Source: Heterocephalus glaber | Lineage: Eukaryota; Chordata; Mammalia; Rodentia; Bathyergidae | Direction: 5' to 3' | Length of the DNA stretch: 64,000 bases | Assembly (NCBI RefSeq): GCF_000247695.1 | Contig: NW_004624734.1 | Location: 39,861,701-39,925,700 of the forward strand | Part shown: positions 21,701 through 34,035 of the stretch, piece by piece | Numbering within the stretch: the first letter of the stretch is position 1 | How the letters are laid out: each line of letters starts with the position of its first letter | Position numbers and translations under genes: made by a program | Notes under the pieces: model-generated | Database searches by the model: none | Told to the model about the DNA's origin: nothing | Seen by the model: only the letters and a program-made list of their open reading frames with translations

Positions 21701-22904
21701 TGATTTCATTCCTTTACTCCCACTTGACATTTTGTTTCCTAGAAGATAGTTGAATCATAGGAAGTAATTCAGGAAACAAATGAGATGCGGAGAGGACACC
21801 CTAAACATTTGTAAACTTCAGGGTAAATCACGCTGGGAATGCACATATGCTCTTAACAGCATGGAAGCTCTAAGCTTAGCGTTCCCATCTGGAAAATTTA
21901 AATGTACGATCACAGTTTCCCCATAAACTAATTTGCAGAAATGAATAGCAGGTGGGTTACATTAGTCCATCAATAGTGGACTAGGTTCTTTTTGCTCAAA
22001 GGCAGTCAATGTCTTTCCTATTAAACTGCAGTGTGTTAATGGAATGTCTACATTTTGGGGTTCTTCTTTTAAAGGAGAGTTTTAAACTGCAGTGGTATTC
22101 TATAATAAAATGTAAATGTATGTGGCTTTCCACTGCTGGGTAATTACCCCAGGACCCATTTAAACAAAAATAGCATTGTAGAGAAAAAGCCACAAAGGAA
22201 AGCAAACAGAAGTGAAATAATAGTTGTCCCATTAGCTGGCTGGTGTTTGGGTTATAATATTTGGCACATCTTGATATCTACATAATAATAGTTTTAAACC
22301 CATAAATAATATTTTACAGAGGTCACACTATAGTTATTTAAGTTTGGGGGTTTATTTCCCTAAGCACTAAGTAGCTATGAATGAATTATGTTTAGTCTGA
22401 TCTGCCACAGAAGGGCCATAAACTGCCAAGTCACAGCAAACCATGGAATATTACTTCAATACGTCAGGAAAATTGTACATGTAAAAGAATAATGCATGAT
22501 AAGGGAAAGGTTCTTTGTATTTTTTAAAAGTAATATATGTTACTGGGCAGGAGCTATAAAATTTTCTTATGTTAAACTTTCCTCTGATTCTGGAAAACAA
22601 GTTAAGCAATGGCTTTGCATGGTCGGCCTTGGCCAGCGTAGGAGGCTGTGTGACCATGTGACCGAGAAAGGACTCAGAAGGAGAGCTTGGTGTGCTTGAG
22701 GTGCAGCCTCCTCCCAAGCTCCCTGCACCTCGAAATGATGAAACAAAAGTTGCAAGATCCAAAGGGCGATTTTATAAACTTTCTTTCCCCCCAGCTCTTT
22801 TCCAGTGGCTTCCAGGCGAGTCTCTCAGTAGACACTAGGAAACGTGTAGACAGTTTGAGCACTAAAACGGAGTTGACTTTTCTAATGAAACTGAGTTTAA
22901 ATGC
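21701..22904. other. Intergenic, nothing recognised
   Basis: AT-rich DNA with short ORFs only. No repeat family is assigned with confidence. Confidence 0.5.
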
Positions 22905-23330
22905 TTACATGACACTGTTGAACAAGTACAGTGTGCCGGACAACACACTGAGCAAGCGGGCTGAGCTCTCCCTTCATCTGTACAACAACCTTAATGTTAT
23001 CCCCATCCTCAAAGGCAGAAACAGGTTTGGAGAGGAAAAGAACATTGGTCCAAGGTTGGGGAGTGGAGGACAGGGAGAAGCCCCAGAAGCCCCTGGGTAT
23101 GTGAAGTCAACAGAAACAATGTAAATAGCTGACATTTGTCTTGTACTTTGTAGGTGACTTTTTAAGCTTTTTGCCTATGTTGGCACATTGCAGTGCACAC
23201 AACAATCATAGGAAGTAGGTACATTATTATCTGCAATTCAGCATGAGGACTGGAGCTCACAGAATAAGTACCCTAAAGCAGCACAGGTAGTAACTGTTCT
23301 CAAGGCTCTCAGCTGGTTTTTCTCAGGTTT
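22905..23330 (+). repeat. Two MIR-like SINE remnants in tandem
   Basis: About 22,918-23,070 follows MIR wording (GTACAGTGTGCCGGACA, CAACAACCTTAATGTTATCC, CAGAAACAGGTTTGGAGAGG). About 23,128-23,300 repeats it (GCTGACATTTGTCTTGTACT, CATAGGAAGTAGGTACATTA, TTCAGCATGAGGACTGGAGC). Both are on the + strand and diverged. Confidence 0.65.
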
Positions 23331-23882
23331 TGAGCTAACAATAATTAATTAATTGTGAACATCAAGGTCAATCCTGTGAAGGAACAAGAACAGGAGCTCT
23401 AAAAAAGACCAGGGGCCAGGAGAGTGGGGAAGTGGGCTGGGTCCTAGCTTGAACCCACCTTCGAGGCAGGCTGAACTCTGCAGCCTCGGTGAGCTGGTCA
23501 GGGAGTCGGAGATGTCAGCACTGCTGAGACAGACAGTGAGGCAGATGGAAGGAATGGATGGAAGAATGGAAGTCAGCAGACGACCGTCTCCGAGGTGGGC
23601 CCACAGCAGGCAGGGTGAGGGCGTCCAGTACCAGCAATCTACCGTTTCCTACCCTGGGGGCAGATTGCTCATGCCCATGTGGCTATTGTTTCTGTCCATG
23701 CATTATAAGCACTCTTTGGTACTGAAAAAAGAAAACCCTGGGCAGTTTATGCCAACGACAAGCTATGGAGGGAATTCCAGGACTACACGTTCATGACTTT
23801 TAGATTCTGCTCCTCTGCATTGTTACCAGCACTGCTATAGACTCAAGTCACATGTGTAGAATGTTGGCTCTTTTCTTTCTTT
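23331..23882. other. Intergenic, nothing recognised
   Basis: About 550 bases with a 115-codon ORF at 23,449-23,796 on the + strand. It lacks any domain I recognise and I do not treat it as a gene. Confidence 0.45.
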
Positions 23883-24187
23883 TTTCTAGTACTGGAGATT
23901 GAACCCAGGGGCTTCACACTGAGCTATATCCCCAGGTTAAACTTGCCTCCCTCCTGCCTCAGCCTCCCAAGTGCTGAGATGGGGGGCACCATGCCCTGGT
24001 TCATTCTTTTTAAAAAATAATTTTTAATTTTATTTATTTATTTATTTATTGAGACAGGGTCTTTCTATATAGTTCAGGGTGGGATTGAACTCACTAGGTA
24101 GCCTGGACTGGCCTCAAAATCACAGAGATCCTCCTGCCTCAGTTTCCCAAGCACTTGAGATTACAGGCGTTCACCACCACGCTCAGC
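23883..24187 (-). mobile_element. Two adjacent minus-strand SINEs (B1-dID and B1)
   Basis: 23,883-24,001 is a degraded B1-dID on the minus strand (TAGTACTGGAGATTGAACCC, GAGCTATATCCCCAGG, CTCAGCCTCCCAAGTGCTGA). 24,030-24,187 is a separate B1 with an ATTT-type tail at its left (TTATTGAGACAGGGTC, GGCCTCAAAATCACAGAGAT, GCGTTCACCACCACGCTCAG). Confidence 0.82.
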
Positions 24188-25066
24188 GAATCCCTAAGCA
24201 TCTGTTACTTTGTAAGGAACTTAGGAAAAACGTTAACATTTTCTTTAAATGGAATAATAAAAATGACATTAAGTGGACTACTGCCCAATGCGCTCCATTT
24301 TAGTCGAAGGTTTAAAGGGACAGAGACACCCACGGCTGGTCAGTCTCTAGAAATCCTGGGGTGGCTGGTGGCTCTTGTGTTAGAGGACGCCGCCCCTGGA
24401 CTAACCCCTGGAAGACTCGTCGTCATGGTCTTTCATCAGAGCAGAGAGCAGGAAACAGAATTCCTTCGCCTGTCACAGGGCCTCAACCCAGGGCTGAGGA
24501 AGGATATTCCATAAAACTGGGACGAGAAGGCTTCAATTCTGCTACCCAATCCCCTGAAGTCACCTCGTGGTCCTCAACTCTGCCAAGGACCGTGACCTGA
24601 GCCTGACTGCAGGGAAGAATGCAGTGTAGTTTCTCAGGTTGATGCAGGTCCATCCTGAATGGGAACCCATTTCTAAAGATGTGCACTACTGCCCTCTGCT
24701 GGACAGAAACAGAAACATCAGCATTTAACTATGTGCCTCGGAGTCTGGCGCAAACAGGATGAAAAACAGGTGTGGGTAGGTAGCTGAGATCAGTGTGCAA
24801 GCGCTGGTTTCGATTCCCAGTACCCCACGCCCCCCAAAGCATGTGAAATACCAGCGCTAAAAATTGGAATTGCTGAGAGTAAATAAAATATGAATGCTTA
24901 TTAATGCATGGTAATTCTGTGAATTTTAATACATTCCAATTAATCGACCAAACAAGAAACTGAAGTTTATCTTTAATTTTTATTCAAATACTATGAGATA
25001 TTTTCTTCCATTTAATTCTAGTAGTTACTACCAATTCGGGTTTTTTCCTTCTAAAAAGCCCTTTTC
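24188..25066. other. Intergenic with one degraded ID
   Basis: No gene. A worn + strand ID-like scrap is at about 24,766-24,838 (TAGGTAGCTGAGATCAGTG, GGTTTCGATTCCCAGTACC). The remainder is unassigned. Confidence 0.45.
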
Positions 25067-25159
25067 GGGCCAGAGATTTAGCTCAGTGGTGCCGCTGCCT
25101 GCCTCGCAAGCACAAGGTCCTGAGTCCGATCCCCAGTACCAAAAAAAGAAAAAGAAAGA
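25067..25159 (+). mobile_element. ID-type SINE
   Basis: A + strand ID of the GGTACC-like subtype: GAGATTTAGCTCAGTGGTGC, CCTGCCTCGCAAGCACAAGG, GAGTCCGATCCCCAGTACC and an AAAAG-rich tail. Confidence 0.9.
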
Positions 25160-26181
25160 TTCTTGACTCTAATGTTGGAAAAGCACAGGTTATTCGATCT
25201 TGATCTGTGGTTAGCACAGGCACGAAAATGGAAAGGACTGCTACTGTTCTTCCTCTCACCAAACAGCTCTCCAAGATGGACATAAATATGTCTTTTTATA
25301 TTAGAAATCACATTTTTTAAAAATGAAAGACTGATAGATAGTGACAGGTGCCTTTCCTGGGAACTACATGAACTCCTCCTGCAGCTTGCTGGGCTGACTG
25401 AGAAACGCTGTCAATGGCTGCTCCCTTGAGAAAGGAAGGCTCTAGCCGCCTGCACGAAAGATTGGTTTGTTCTCTTGGGATCCTAGGAAGGGCTTAGGTG
25501 GAAACAGCCGTTCAGGCTAAGCAAATGCTTTAGGTCTGGATGATTTGTCAGCTTTGCATAATTTCCTCAGGTGGTTCAAATGAAGAAACAAGAAAATTTT
25601 GCAAAACAGTTAAAAAGTTTGTACACGTGGATGGGGTACCACACTTTGATTCCAAAACAAATTGTATTTCTCCCATTGGAAGCTGCACTTTTCCCCTCAC
25701 ATTTTAACATCCCTAACATCAGGGTGTGTCTCCAATTCTTGGCATCTTACAATTGCTGGCGCTTAGGCTTCACTGCCAGCTAGGTGACTGTCATGACACA
25801 GTTGGCACTATGTCACCTCGCATGTTGAAGGACAAAATACTGACATTCAATAAAATGAATATTGAAGATTCTGTCTCTACAGGGATTAAGGAGAATAGAA
25901 CTCCATATAAAGGAGTTTCAGGAAAACATCAGCCAATTTACTTTTCATGTATTTTCCTTTTCATGTGTGCACAAGCATGATACATAAAAATCTATCTAAA
26001 TAAATCTAAATGTTTTAAAAATAAAAAAGAAGTGAAACAGTTTAAGAGTAAGAAGCCATTTTAATTGGCAGCATATTTTCTTAGTGGCACATAAACTAAA
26101 GGTATGTCTTATGAGTGATGGCATCTTAAATGTAATAAGTTATACAGAATCTAACAGGGCAGTGGGAAGAATACTTCTGAG
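25160..26181. other. Intergenic, nothing recognised
   Basis: About 1 kb with no convincing gene or repeat. Small + strand ORFs at 25,571-25,980 have no recognisable domain. Confidence 0.5.
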
Positions 26182-26269
26182 GGCCTGGGGATTTAGCTCA
26201 GTGGTTCTGGCACCTGCCTTGAAAGTGTAAGGTCCCGAGTTGGATCCCCGGTATCAAAAAAAAAAAAAA
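26182..26269 (+). mobile_element. ID-type SINE
   Basis: A + strand ID with GGGGATTTAGCTCAGTGG, GGTCCCGAGTTGGATCCCCG, a GGTATC end and an A13 tail. The flanking duplications are ATACTTCTGA (before) and ATGCTTCTGA (after). Confidence 0.92.
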
Positions 26270-27565
26270 TGCTTCTGAATTCACAACCAGATGACAAATG
26301 GTGGCATTAACTGAAAAGCCGTGCCCACCCCATTTGTACAGCCTGTGCCATTCATCAGTTTTGAGAAGAAAATGGGGTTTTAAAATTCGCTCACTCCTCT
26401 GATGGATCTGAATATTGGAAGAATAAAATAATGTGCCAGACACCAGCATGGGTCAGTCCCACCCACAGCCAGCAGCTCAAAGATCCTCCCCTAGATGCTG
26501 GGACCCGGGATGGGGAGGTGAGAGGATCAGGTTGGAGCTCAAAGCCAGCCCGGCGCTCATCTGCAGCCGGTGCAATGGTCCTCGCTGGGAAGATGGAGAG
26601 TTAGGAGAGTGAGGGTACTACAGCAGCCTTGTCAGTCCCTGAGGCCTCTCCTGGACTGGAAGCCTGGCTGGAGAGGCCCGCATCATGGCTCTGAGCATCA
26701 CATCTCCATGCACTCGCAGTGTGGGTTGTCAGAGAGTGTGTGAAGTTGATGACCAAATATAAATCAGAGTTATTTCTGTTGACAGGAAATCAAGTTAGCC
26801 TATCAGACATACTCAGAGTCAATATCTGCTTTCGTGTGGTTCAAAGTTATAGGGAAAAGATGTCTTTCCTGATTGTAAATGTGTCAGAGTGAACACCAAG
26901 CCAGTGCCCTTCCTCTTCCCGGGCTCATTTCTCAGCCAAGAATGGAAACTGTACTGCGATAAAACATTGCCAGGGGAGAGTTCCAAACAAAGCCTCCAGT
27001 CTGCTTAGGCTCAGCTTGCTTGAAGACTTGTTTCAACCCCACCCTCCGCCTCCCTGCCCAAGGAATCAAGACTTTTGTTTTTCCATCAAAATTGTTTCTT
27101 GTTCCCCACTGCCCATCTCATCTCAAGCTCTTGGGTCCATTTCAGGAAAGCTCAGGGAATCAGATTATTTTTAAGGCATACAGATTCTTGAGCCAATTTT
27201 AGAGTTCCATCAATATAAAATGTGCACAAATAAGCTGACTAGCAGGTTGACAGATGACCTAGGCATACAAAGCCACTTTTAGTTCCATGTTCTAGTGACA
27301 CAATTCTTCTTTTTGCCCTTCCTGTGACAAGGCTCCATCTGTTTTTTCTGTGGACCCACATTCCAGAGCCCCGTCAAGTTCTGATTCACGAGGCTCAGGA
27401 ACAACTCTCCCTACATTTCCCCCTGTGAGGAACAAGGCTGTTTCTGCCCCCTACAAATTGCTCCTGGAGTTTGAAAACTTTCTCACCTGCTTGCTTTTGG
27501 CAGCTTCAGGATCTGTTCATCAGTATACCTTGTGGACTGGTAACTTTCCCAAAATCTTCAGTATT
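26270..27565. other. Intergenic, nothing recognised
   Basis: About 1.3 kb, non-coding in appearance. The part around 26,470-26,560 has faint SINE-like words but no assignable element. Confidence 0.45.
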
Positions 27566-27951
27566 TGTTATGGCTTGTGTCTAGATGTCCCCCGAAATCC
27601 TCATGCCTTCATAGGTGGGGCTTTATCAGAGGTGTCTGGATCTAGAGTGTGTGACACTGGGATTGATTCATGGTGTAATGCTAGAATCAAGGCCACTAGG
27701 ATTAAGAGTGTGAGTACTATCTGCCCTAAGTAGCCTGGATAAGATATAAGGGAGAGAGAGAACTGTGGTCACCCTTTGTTACTTTGCTGCCTTCTGCCCA
27801 CCATGAACGTTTTTCTCTGCAATGCCACCCTGCCTTGGAGCCAGCCAACTATGGACTGAAAGCTCCAGAAACTGTGAGCTAAGTAAACCTCTCCTCCTTT
27901 AACTTTGGTGTCGAGTATTTTGTCCCAGCAATGTGAAAAGTAACTATGACA
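27566..27951 (+). mobile_element. MaLR-type LTR (solo), + strand
   Basis: It starts TGTTATGGCTTGTGTC and ends AGTAACTATGACA, with a poly(A)-signal-like GAGCTAAGTAAACC before the end. The flanks GTATT (before) and ATATT (after) match at four of five bases, fitting a 5-base target duplication. It shares CCCTGCCTTGGAGCCAGCC and CTATGGACTGAAA with the LTR at 5,076-5,470 in the same order. No internal retroviral sequence adjoins it. Confidence 0.8.
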
Positions 27952-28827
27952 ATATTCTTTAAAACTCCTCTCCCTCCTGGAGCACCTCCTTTTCAAGTTC
28001 CCAGGGCTCATCTTTGGAGTTCTGTCTAGGTCTTGGTTTCCCAGCCTGGCCTCACTGTAGGCAAATATTAGCACTGAAAGCCCATGGGGCAACATTTCAG
28101 TTTTGTTTATGCATTAAAATGATTCTAAACATGCAGGTGTTTGGGGCAGGGGAATATTAAAGACACTCCAAGTAGCAGAGTGATGACAAGGATGTGCACT
28201 GGCTTGGGAGGTGACAGTCATGGCACATGATCTATTTTCACCACTATCTGACCATGTGACATGTTAGATAATGTCAGTTCATTCTCTGTGCTTCCTCCTC
28301 TCAAATCAGCTTTAAGTTTGGACTGAGCCACTGGATTCCTTCCCAGCAGTAGAGTTCTGTGACTTAGGATTTACAGGGAATCTTTTACAGTAGACTGGGC
28401 ATAGAACCTTTCTCTTATTTTTAATGTTGAAGGATTACTTGTTTCCCAGAACTGTCTTCAGCAGATTATTTCTATTTTCATCAGATGCTGAATGTAACTG
28501 GTTTGCTGCCGTGTGTGGAAAGACCATGGTCAAACAACTTAAAACAATGTTTCTTCCATGCAGACCTTGTGGAGCCCTTAATGTGTTAATGTGCTCATGA
28601 GTCTCCACGAAGAAGAGCAAGAGGTACGGAGCAAGTATTTGAACAAGCACCTCTTTGCTCTAACACCAGTTTTCTTCTTACAGATGGAGTAGTCCATCTT
28701 GGAGAACGGGGTTCCAGGCATGATTTCGTAGAGAGAAATGAAATTGTCAAAATCGCAAGACTTCATGACAGGTGATAGCCCTGTAATTTTCCACTGAGAA
28801 TTTGAAAAAGGTTATATAGAGGTGTTT
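27952..28827. other. Intergenic with a MIR scrap
   Basis: No gene. A degraded minus-strand MIR is likely at about 28,200-28,310 (CTATCTGACCATGTGACATG, followed by GTTCATTCTCTGTGCTTCC). The rest is unassigned. Confidence 0.4.
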
Positions 28828-29022
28828 GGTACATTTGATTCCTTCCAATGCCAGTGTCAACCCAGGGGTGCTCTACCACTGAGCTACATCCCCAACCCTT
28901 TTTAGTTTTTATTTTGAGGCACACTGTCTCTTATTTACCCAGGCTGGCTTTGAACTTGAGATCCTCCTGCTTCAGTCCCCTGCATGGCTGAGATTACAGG
29001 TGTGCGCTATTGTACCTGGATC
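28828..29022 (-). mobile_element. B1-dID composite SINE
   Basis: Minus strand. The ID part has GTGCTCTACCACTGAGCTAC and ATCCCCAACCC. The B1 part has CCCAGGCTGGCTTTGAACTT, GAGATCCTCCTGCTTCAG and GAGATTACAGGTGTGCGC. Confidence 0.88.
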
Positions 29023-30470
29023 CTTTTTAAAAAATTCTTTAATGACACACTTAAGCTAGTTCACACATGTAGTAGGGAAAGACCAGGCTGTCTGTAGTTA
29101 TTTTGAAGCTTTTCCTACTTCAATCCCAGCCCAACTTACCCTACACTATCCCTTCTTACTCTCCTTACACCACAGACTCTTCTAAAATGCAAACTGAGCA
29201 CGGATTGTGGATGCCAATACCTGAAATCTAAGGAATGCAAGGCTCTATGTTTCATTACCAGGCACTGTTCCAAAAGGTCACTGATCTTTGAAATTGGCAG
29301 CCCCTAAACCCACTGAAGAGGGTTGAAAAGTTAAAAGATTGCAGATGGGCCAAGGTCGCCTCTCTGATTTCTTCCACCTCTGTTGTTCATTCAGGGTGTG
29401 ACCTGTGCAGGTCACTAAATCTGTATGTGTTTTCAACTCCCCATTTATAAAATTTGGTCAATACATATTGATTTTTAGGATACTTGAATTATCTAGAGAC
29501 ACTTGAATTAAAGTCACCAAAAAAGCAAATTTTCTGCCTGATGTTTTTGTGTCGGATCACAGCCCAACAATGAGAAAACAGCAATGGATGAGGAACTGCT
29601 GAAAAGGATCCAGTCAGGCACTTAGCTTTGGAGCCCCTGCTACTCAGTTAAATCTGCACATTCATGCTGGACAACACCTAGTTTATAAAGGCAAATGTTT
29701 AATTAGCGGGACCCAAGGATTGCCAGTGCCACTTCTAACACATGTAACAAGATACCCAAAGCTTTCGAAGCAAACCCTGTAAACTTATACTACTGTAAAA
29801 TTATAAAGTTTAATATAAAAATGGGAAATGTTTAAATAGCTGTTTTGTGCAGTGTTCTCAACAGACAAGACGGCCACACAATGGACCTGTGGAACTGCTA
29901 GCAGCAGGCACTCCAGGAAGATAAAATAAACTGACTTTATGGACCCAAGCAATTGATTTTTAATGAGATTCTGCTTCACTGTAATGATCTTGAGAGGCGA
30001 TCCAGTTTCCACAGCCTCTGGCATTCAGTTATAAGGTGCAGAAGAAGGGCGTGCTTAAACAGTGCTTATTCATTTGCCCTGCTCTGTAGCATATGGGATT
30101 AAATAAGGATGCTGTTCTGAGGCATTCTCCAGAGAGCGTATGTGTGCAAATTCATGTGGGCGCGCGCACGCGTGCGCACACACACACACACACACTCTAC
30201 TCTGCCTTCAGGTGCTTTTCCTGAGATATTCCCTGGCTATACATTCTGACTTTCAGATGCCCAGACCCTCAAAGTGATATTCACATGTTCACACATCTCT
30301 ACCAGAGCACAGTAGCCTCTATGTTATCAGGTGCACTGGGACAGTTCTCTAGGTTCTGGATATCTTTCATATTTTAAAATCTGTTCTCCCTGCTGAGACC
30401 TATGTTTGCGTATATGCGTGTATAGCAGCGGCTATGGCCAGAGATATCACTGTGGACAGCAGACACATGG
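29023..30470. other. Intergenic with a MIR scrap and a simple repeat
   Basis: A minus-strand MIR remnant is likely at about 29,385-29,490 (GTGTGACCTGTGCAGGTCAC, then CAACTCCCCATTTATAAAAT). The alternating GC/CA tract at 30,157-30,195 is listed separately. No gene is seen. Confidence 0.5.
30157..30195. repeat. Alternating (GC/GT)n-(CA)n microsatellite
   Basis: An uninterrupted run of alternating purine and pyrimidine: GC/CG-rich alternation (GCGCGCGCACGCGTGCGC) followed by (CA)n. Such tracts can adopt left-handed Z-DNA. Confidence 0.9.
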
Positions 30471-30479
30471 CATCTCGGT

Positions 30480-30660
30480 TCTGAGCTTCAGCTTCGAGTC
30501 TTTGCCTGTGCCCCTTCCTGGCTGTGTGTCCTTGGACACATTAATACATTCTCTGAGCCCCAACTTTATTGCCTATAAGTGTGGATAATACCTATTTCTC
30601 AGGGTTGTAATAAAGACCAAAAAATATAGGGTTAAGCAATAATTTATATGAAGCTTAGCA
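30480..30660 (-). repeat. MIR SINE remnant
   Basis: Minus-strand MIR wording: GAGTCTTTGCCTGTGCC, GGCTGTGTGTCCTTGGACAC, TCTCTGAGCCCCAACTTTAT, then GGATAATACCTATTTCTCAG and GGGTTGTAATAAAGACC. Confidence 0.75.
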
Positions 30661-31224
30661 ATGTAATGTTAAGGAAAAAAGTAAGTCGCCAAAGATTGTG
30701 TAAAACATATTAGTTAAAGCTAAATAACCCTGAATTCTATGTTTATGAGCTCATACAGCATCAATAATACATATAAAAAGAAAGGCTGGGATGAGCGCAG
30801 GGTTTGGGATAATGACTCAGGGAGAGGAAGGTAGGGAATGGGAGGGAGTTAGGATCAAAAGGGAGATAATAGTTATAGTCAAGGTATGTGCGTTTAGGTG
30901 GTGGGCTTGTGAGCACACATTATGAACAAAATCAACTGTCTAATTTAAACGAGCCACGCGGGGGCCAAAGATAAGAATGTATCATGAACCAAGGAGTATG
31001 ATTAATCCATTTTGGGCCTGAGAGATGACTAAGTGAGATGCTGCATGCTAAAGTGATTAGCCCTGTTTGGCCCTTAATAGGGAGCTGGCTAGGTATTTCT
31101 ACATACATCCAAATATATTCTTCTCCTTAGTCCATCAATTTCCTCCACTTCTCCTATTTCCTGACTTTCTTATCCTTTTTTTCCTGTTGCATCATCTCAT
31201 CCAGGTTACCCAAATCCTTAATCT
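30661..31224. other. Intergenic, nothing recognised
   Basis: About 560 bases of AT-rich DNA without a recognisable gene or repeat. Confidence 0.45.
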
Positions 31225-31760
31225 TTTTTATTTTTAAAAACCTTGAGATATGATTTATATATGATACTATTGTGGAGATCTTAGTGGTTCAGCCTGATGC
31301 ATTTTGTCAGTTGTATTCATAAACATCTCCACCTTTAAAAACAAGATGCAGAATATTTCCATTATTCCAGAAAGTTCCTTTGTGAGATTTCATAGAAATG
31401 AATCATAATGCATAGAATTTTTTATGTCCAGCTTCCTCTGATAAACGCATTTTTGAGATTCTTTCACATGGTTCCGTATCTGTAATTTATTCCTTTGTAT
31501 TCTGATGCATTAATATGTACTTTGCTTGTCTTTCCTTTCTCCTACAGATGGACATTTGGGTTGTTTCCAGTTTGGAGCTATTATGAGCAATGCTGCTACA
31601 GGTATTCTTATATGATTATTTTTGTGGAGACAGCCTGTGATTTCTCTTGAGTAATTCCTAGGCATGGCATTGCAGTTCTGGGGCAGATGCCTGCTTATCT
31701 TTATGAAGAAACTGCCAGTTCTCCAGAGCAGTTGAATCATTCCTGAGCCTTAACTCTGTA
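31225..31760 (-). repeat. L1M-type LINE remnant, minus strand
   Basis: Old L1 3' region read backwards: CCTTGAGATATGATTTATAT, TTCCAGAAAGTTCC, GATGGACATTTGGGTTGTTT, CCAGTTTGGAGCTATTATGA, AATTCCTAGGCATGGCATTG and AAGAAACTGCCAGTTCTCC. Confidence 0.82.
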
Positions 31761-33904
31761 ACATCTAATTCCATTTAAGAAACCACACCAGAAAAGAAGC
31801 ATTTGCAGCAAGTCCATGCTTCTGCCAACTCGCAAAGGATTTCTAGGTCCAGACAAAGGAAATTTAAAAAAATAATGGATGTAAATAGCAACAGATTAAT
31901 TTGAACTTGTCTGATGGTAGAATGTACAAAGCCAGAATAGAAAGAAAGCACTTGCCTGCTGATTCAGACCACAAATGAATCATTTTCAAAAATACTACTC
32001 GGTTGACATATGAGCCTAAATCATATGTTCCCTGGCTGAGTGGATGGCCTTTTTGCTCTTGGGTCCAACAGCCAGACTGAATGATTTGGGAGGGGCAACC
32101 CTAAGGACGCTGACTGTCTTCTGCTGGCTGGTTGATTTGGCTGTGCAGGGAATCTCCGGCCCAGGTCTGAAAGCTCTGACATCTGCTTCCCATACAGCTC
32201 AGCCACCCATGCGGCTTCATCAGCCCCACTGCTGTCCAGGCTGCCACTTTATTGATTTTTTCCCCCTTGCCTTTAAAAAGATGAAAGTCCCTAAAAGCTT
32301 TGTGCACGAAAGTGTGTTTGTTTGTAGGCACTGTGTGTGCTGGTGACAGCAGTTGTTTCTGTTAACCAATTAAATGGTTTCGGTGAACCCGCAGCCCGGT
32401 GAGCCATGCTGGGTTGTTGTAGGGTTTTGTTTTGGGAACCAGTTACCCCAGGGCTGTGCACCCCAGTGGTGGGGCTGTCAAAAGCATAACAATTAGAATG
32501 TGATGACAACTTAAAGATAATTAGTTGACAAAGAGTTGAGAACTCTTAATCCCTTTTACACCTCATGGTTTCTGATTAGAATGAAATACCTGGCAGTCCA
32601 TTGAGGGGCGCATTGTCTCACTACCAGAGGCGTCTCCGGTGTAGCCAGAATTCTGGATATTTTTTTGATATGTCTTCCATTATTTGTAACCATCAACAGT
32701 GATTATCTCAAAAGATTATCATTATTCTGTGAAAATCAATAGATGGAAGGATTTGTGTTCCTACTCAGAAACCTATTGTTTTGCTTCTTTCCCCAACTGA
32801 CCTTTCATTCTTATCCAGCCTTTTCAAGTAAGTGACCTTTAAACTTTAAAAAATAATCCCCTTTGTTCTTATAGATTACATGAATGGATAAAGTTCATTG
32901 TGATTTTTACTAAAATCATTCCAACGGGAAGTATAAAGCCTGGAGATTTCTACATGAGAATTCACAGGTGTGCCTACATTTAGCAGAACCTGGGATATTC
33001 CAGAAATCCACTAGCCTCAGGCTCCAATAAACAATACAGTTTTCATTATTCTTGGTGGACTTTTACTACCTGTAAATTACCTTACATGGCTGAATTGGCA
33101 CTGACATTCTGTGGTCATCAGTATAGAGTTTAATTCAGTCTCACTCTGCCTCCAAAATAGATCTCATGTAAACTATTACAGGTAAAATGCAGAGGTTCTG
33201 TTCCTTGTTCCTAAATGTTTCTTAGAAAAGATGTTTGCCTGTTTCTGGGACAATTCAGTTCCAGTACATATTAAGCTTCAAATATCAGGCATCATTCTAT
33301 TTCAGAAGAGTGAAAATTAGTTCTGTTTTATTGTAAAATGTTAATCATCTAAAAGCTATAATCTTAATATCAGTTGTGTTGTTTAGTTGTGGAATTAGTT
33401 GTACTGCTTATACTTCTAACCATTCAATGTGGAAATTTCATATTAATGAAGCCAAGACTACTGAGTTTGTCTTCTTTCAGGACAGTGGTTCTTTCCTTTC
33501 TATGGGTCCCAGGCTCATTTGGAAATATGGAGAAATCTATAATGCTTTCAAGACAGAAAAGGGCTCTACTCGCTTATACATCAACTTTATTGGATTTCTG
33601 GACTCCAGACTAATATTCTCCTATCATGTGTAACAGAAGGATGATTTTAATCTTCCAGACATGTTGATGATAAACAAATGAAGAGGGAATGAACCAATTT
33701 TGAATAGATCATATTCAAATTGGAATTTTGATTTGAGCAAAATACCTTAGTTTCTTAGTTAGAAATCCAAGCTCACACACACATATAAAAAATTGGTTAT
33801 AAAATAAGAGTCAAATGTATGATAGTCATGTATCGAAAAGATTGATCACCAGAAGCTGTAGGTGAGTGTGTCTCCGAATATAACTGAGTCTCCCACAGAA
33901 CGAG

Positions 33905-34035
33905 CGGGCTACACCTACCCCAGGTCTGCCCTCAGCTGATGAAGTCAGTGTGGGCTTTGATGCGAGTGGAGTCCCTACACTTGCATTTAACAAGACCTCC
34001 AGGTAATTCTAATGCACGGGTAAGTTTGTGAATCT
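33905..34035 (+). repeat. MER5A-like hAT-Charlie DNA transposon remnant
   Basis: The end reads TTTAACAAGACCTCCAGGTA, ATTCTAATGCACGGGTAAG, then TTTGTGAATC. This is the order of a MER5A terminus (TTTAACAAGCCCTCCAGGTG, with a similar ATTCTGATGCA). It is old and incomplete. Confidence 0.65.

Noticed and set aside
22687..23124. 145-codon ORF as a gene
   Set aside because: Its second half runs through a MIR SINE remnant and the first half shows no domain.
33483..33530. CAGTGGTTCTTTCC as the terminus of another hAT element
   Set aside because: Only the first few bases fit a MER-type end. No matching inverted end or 8-base target duplication was found.
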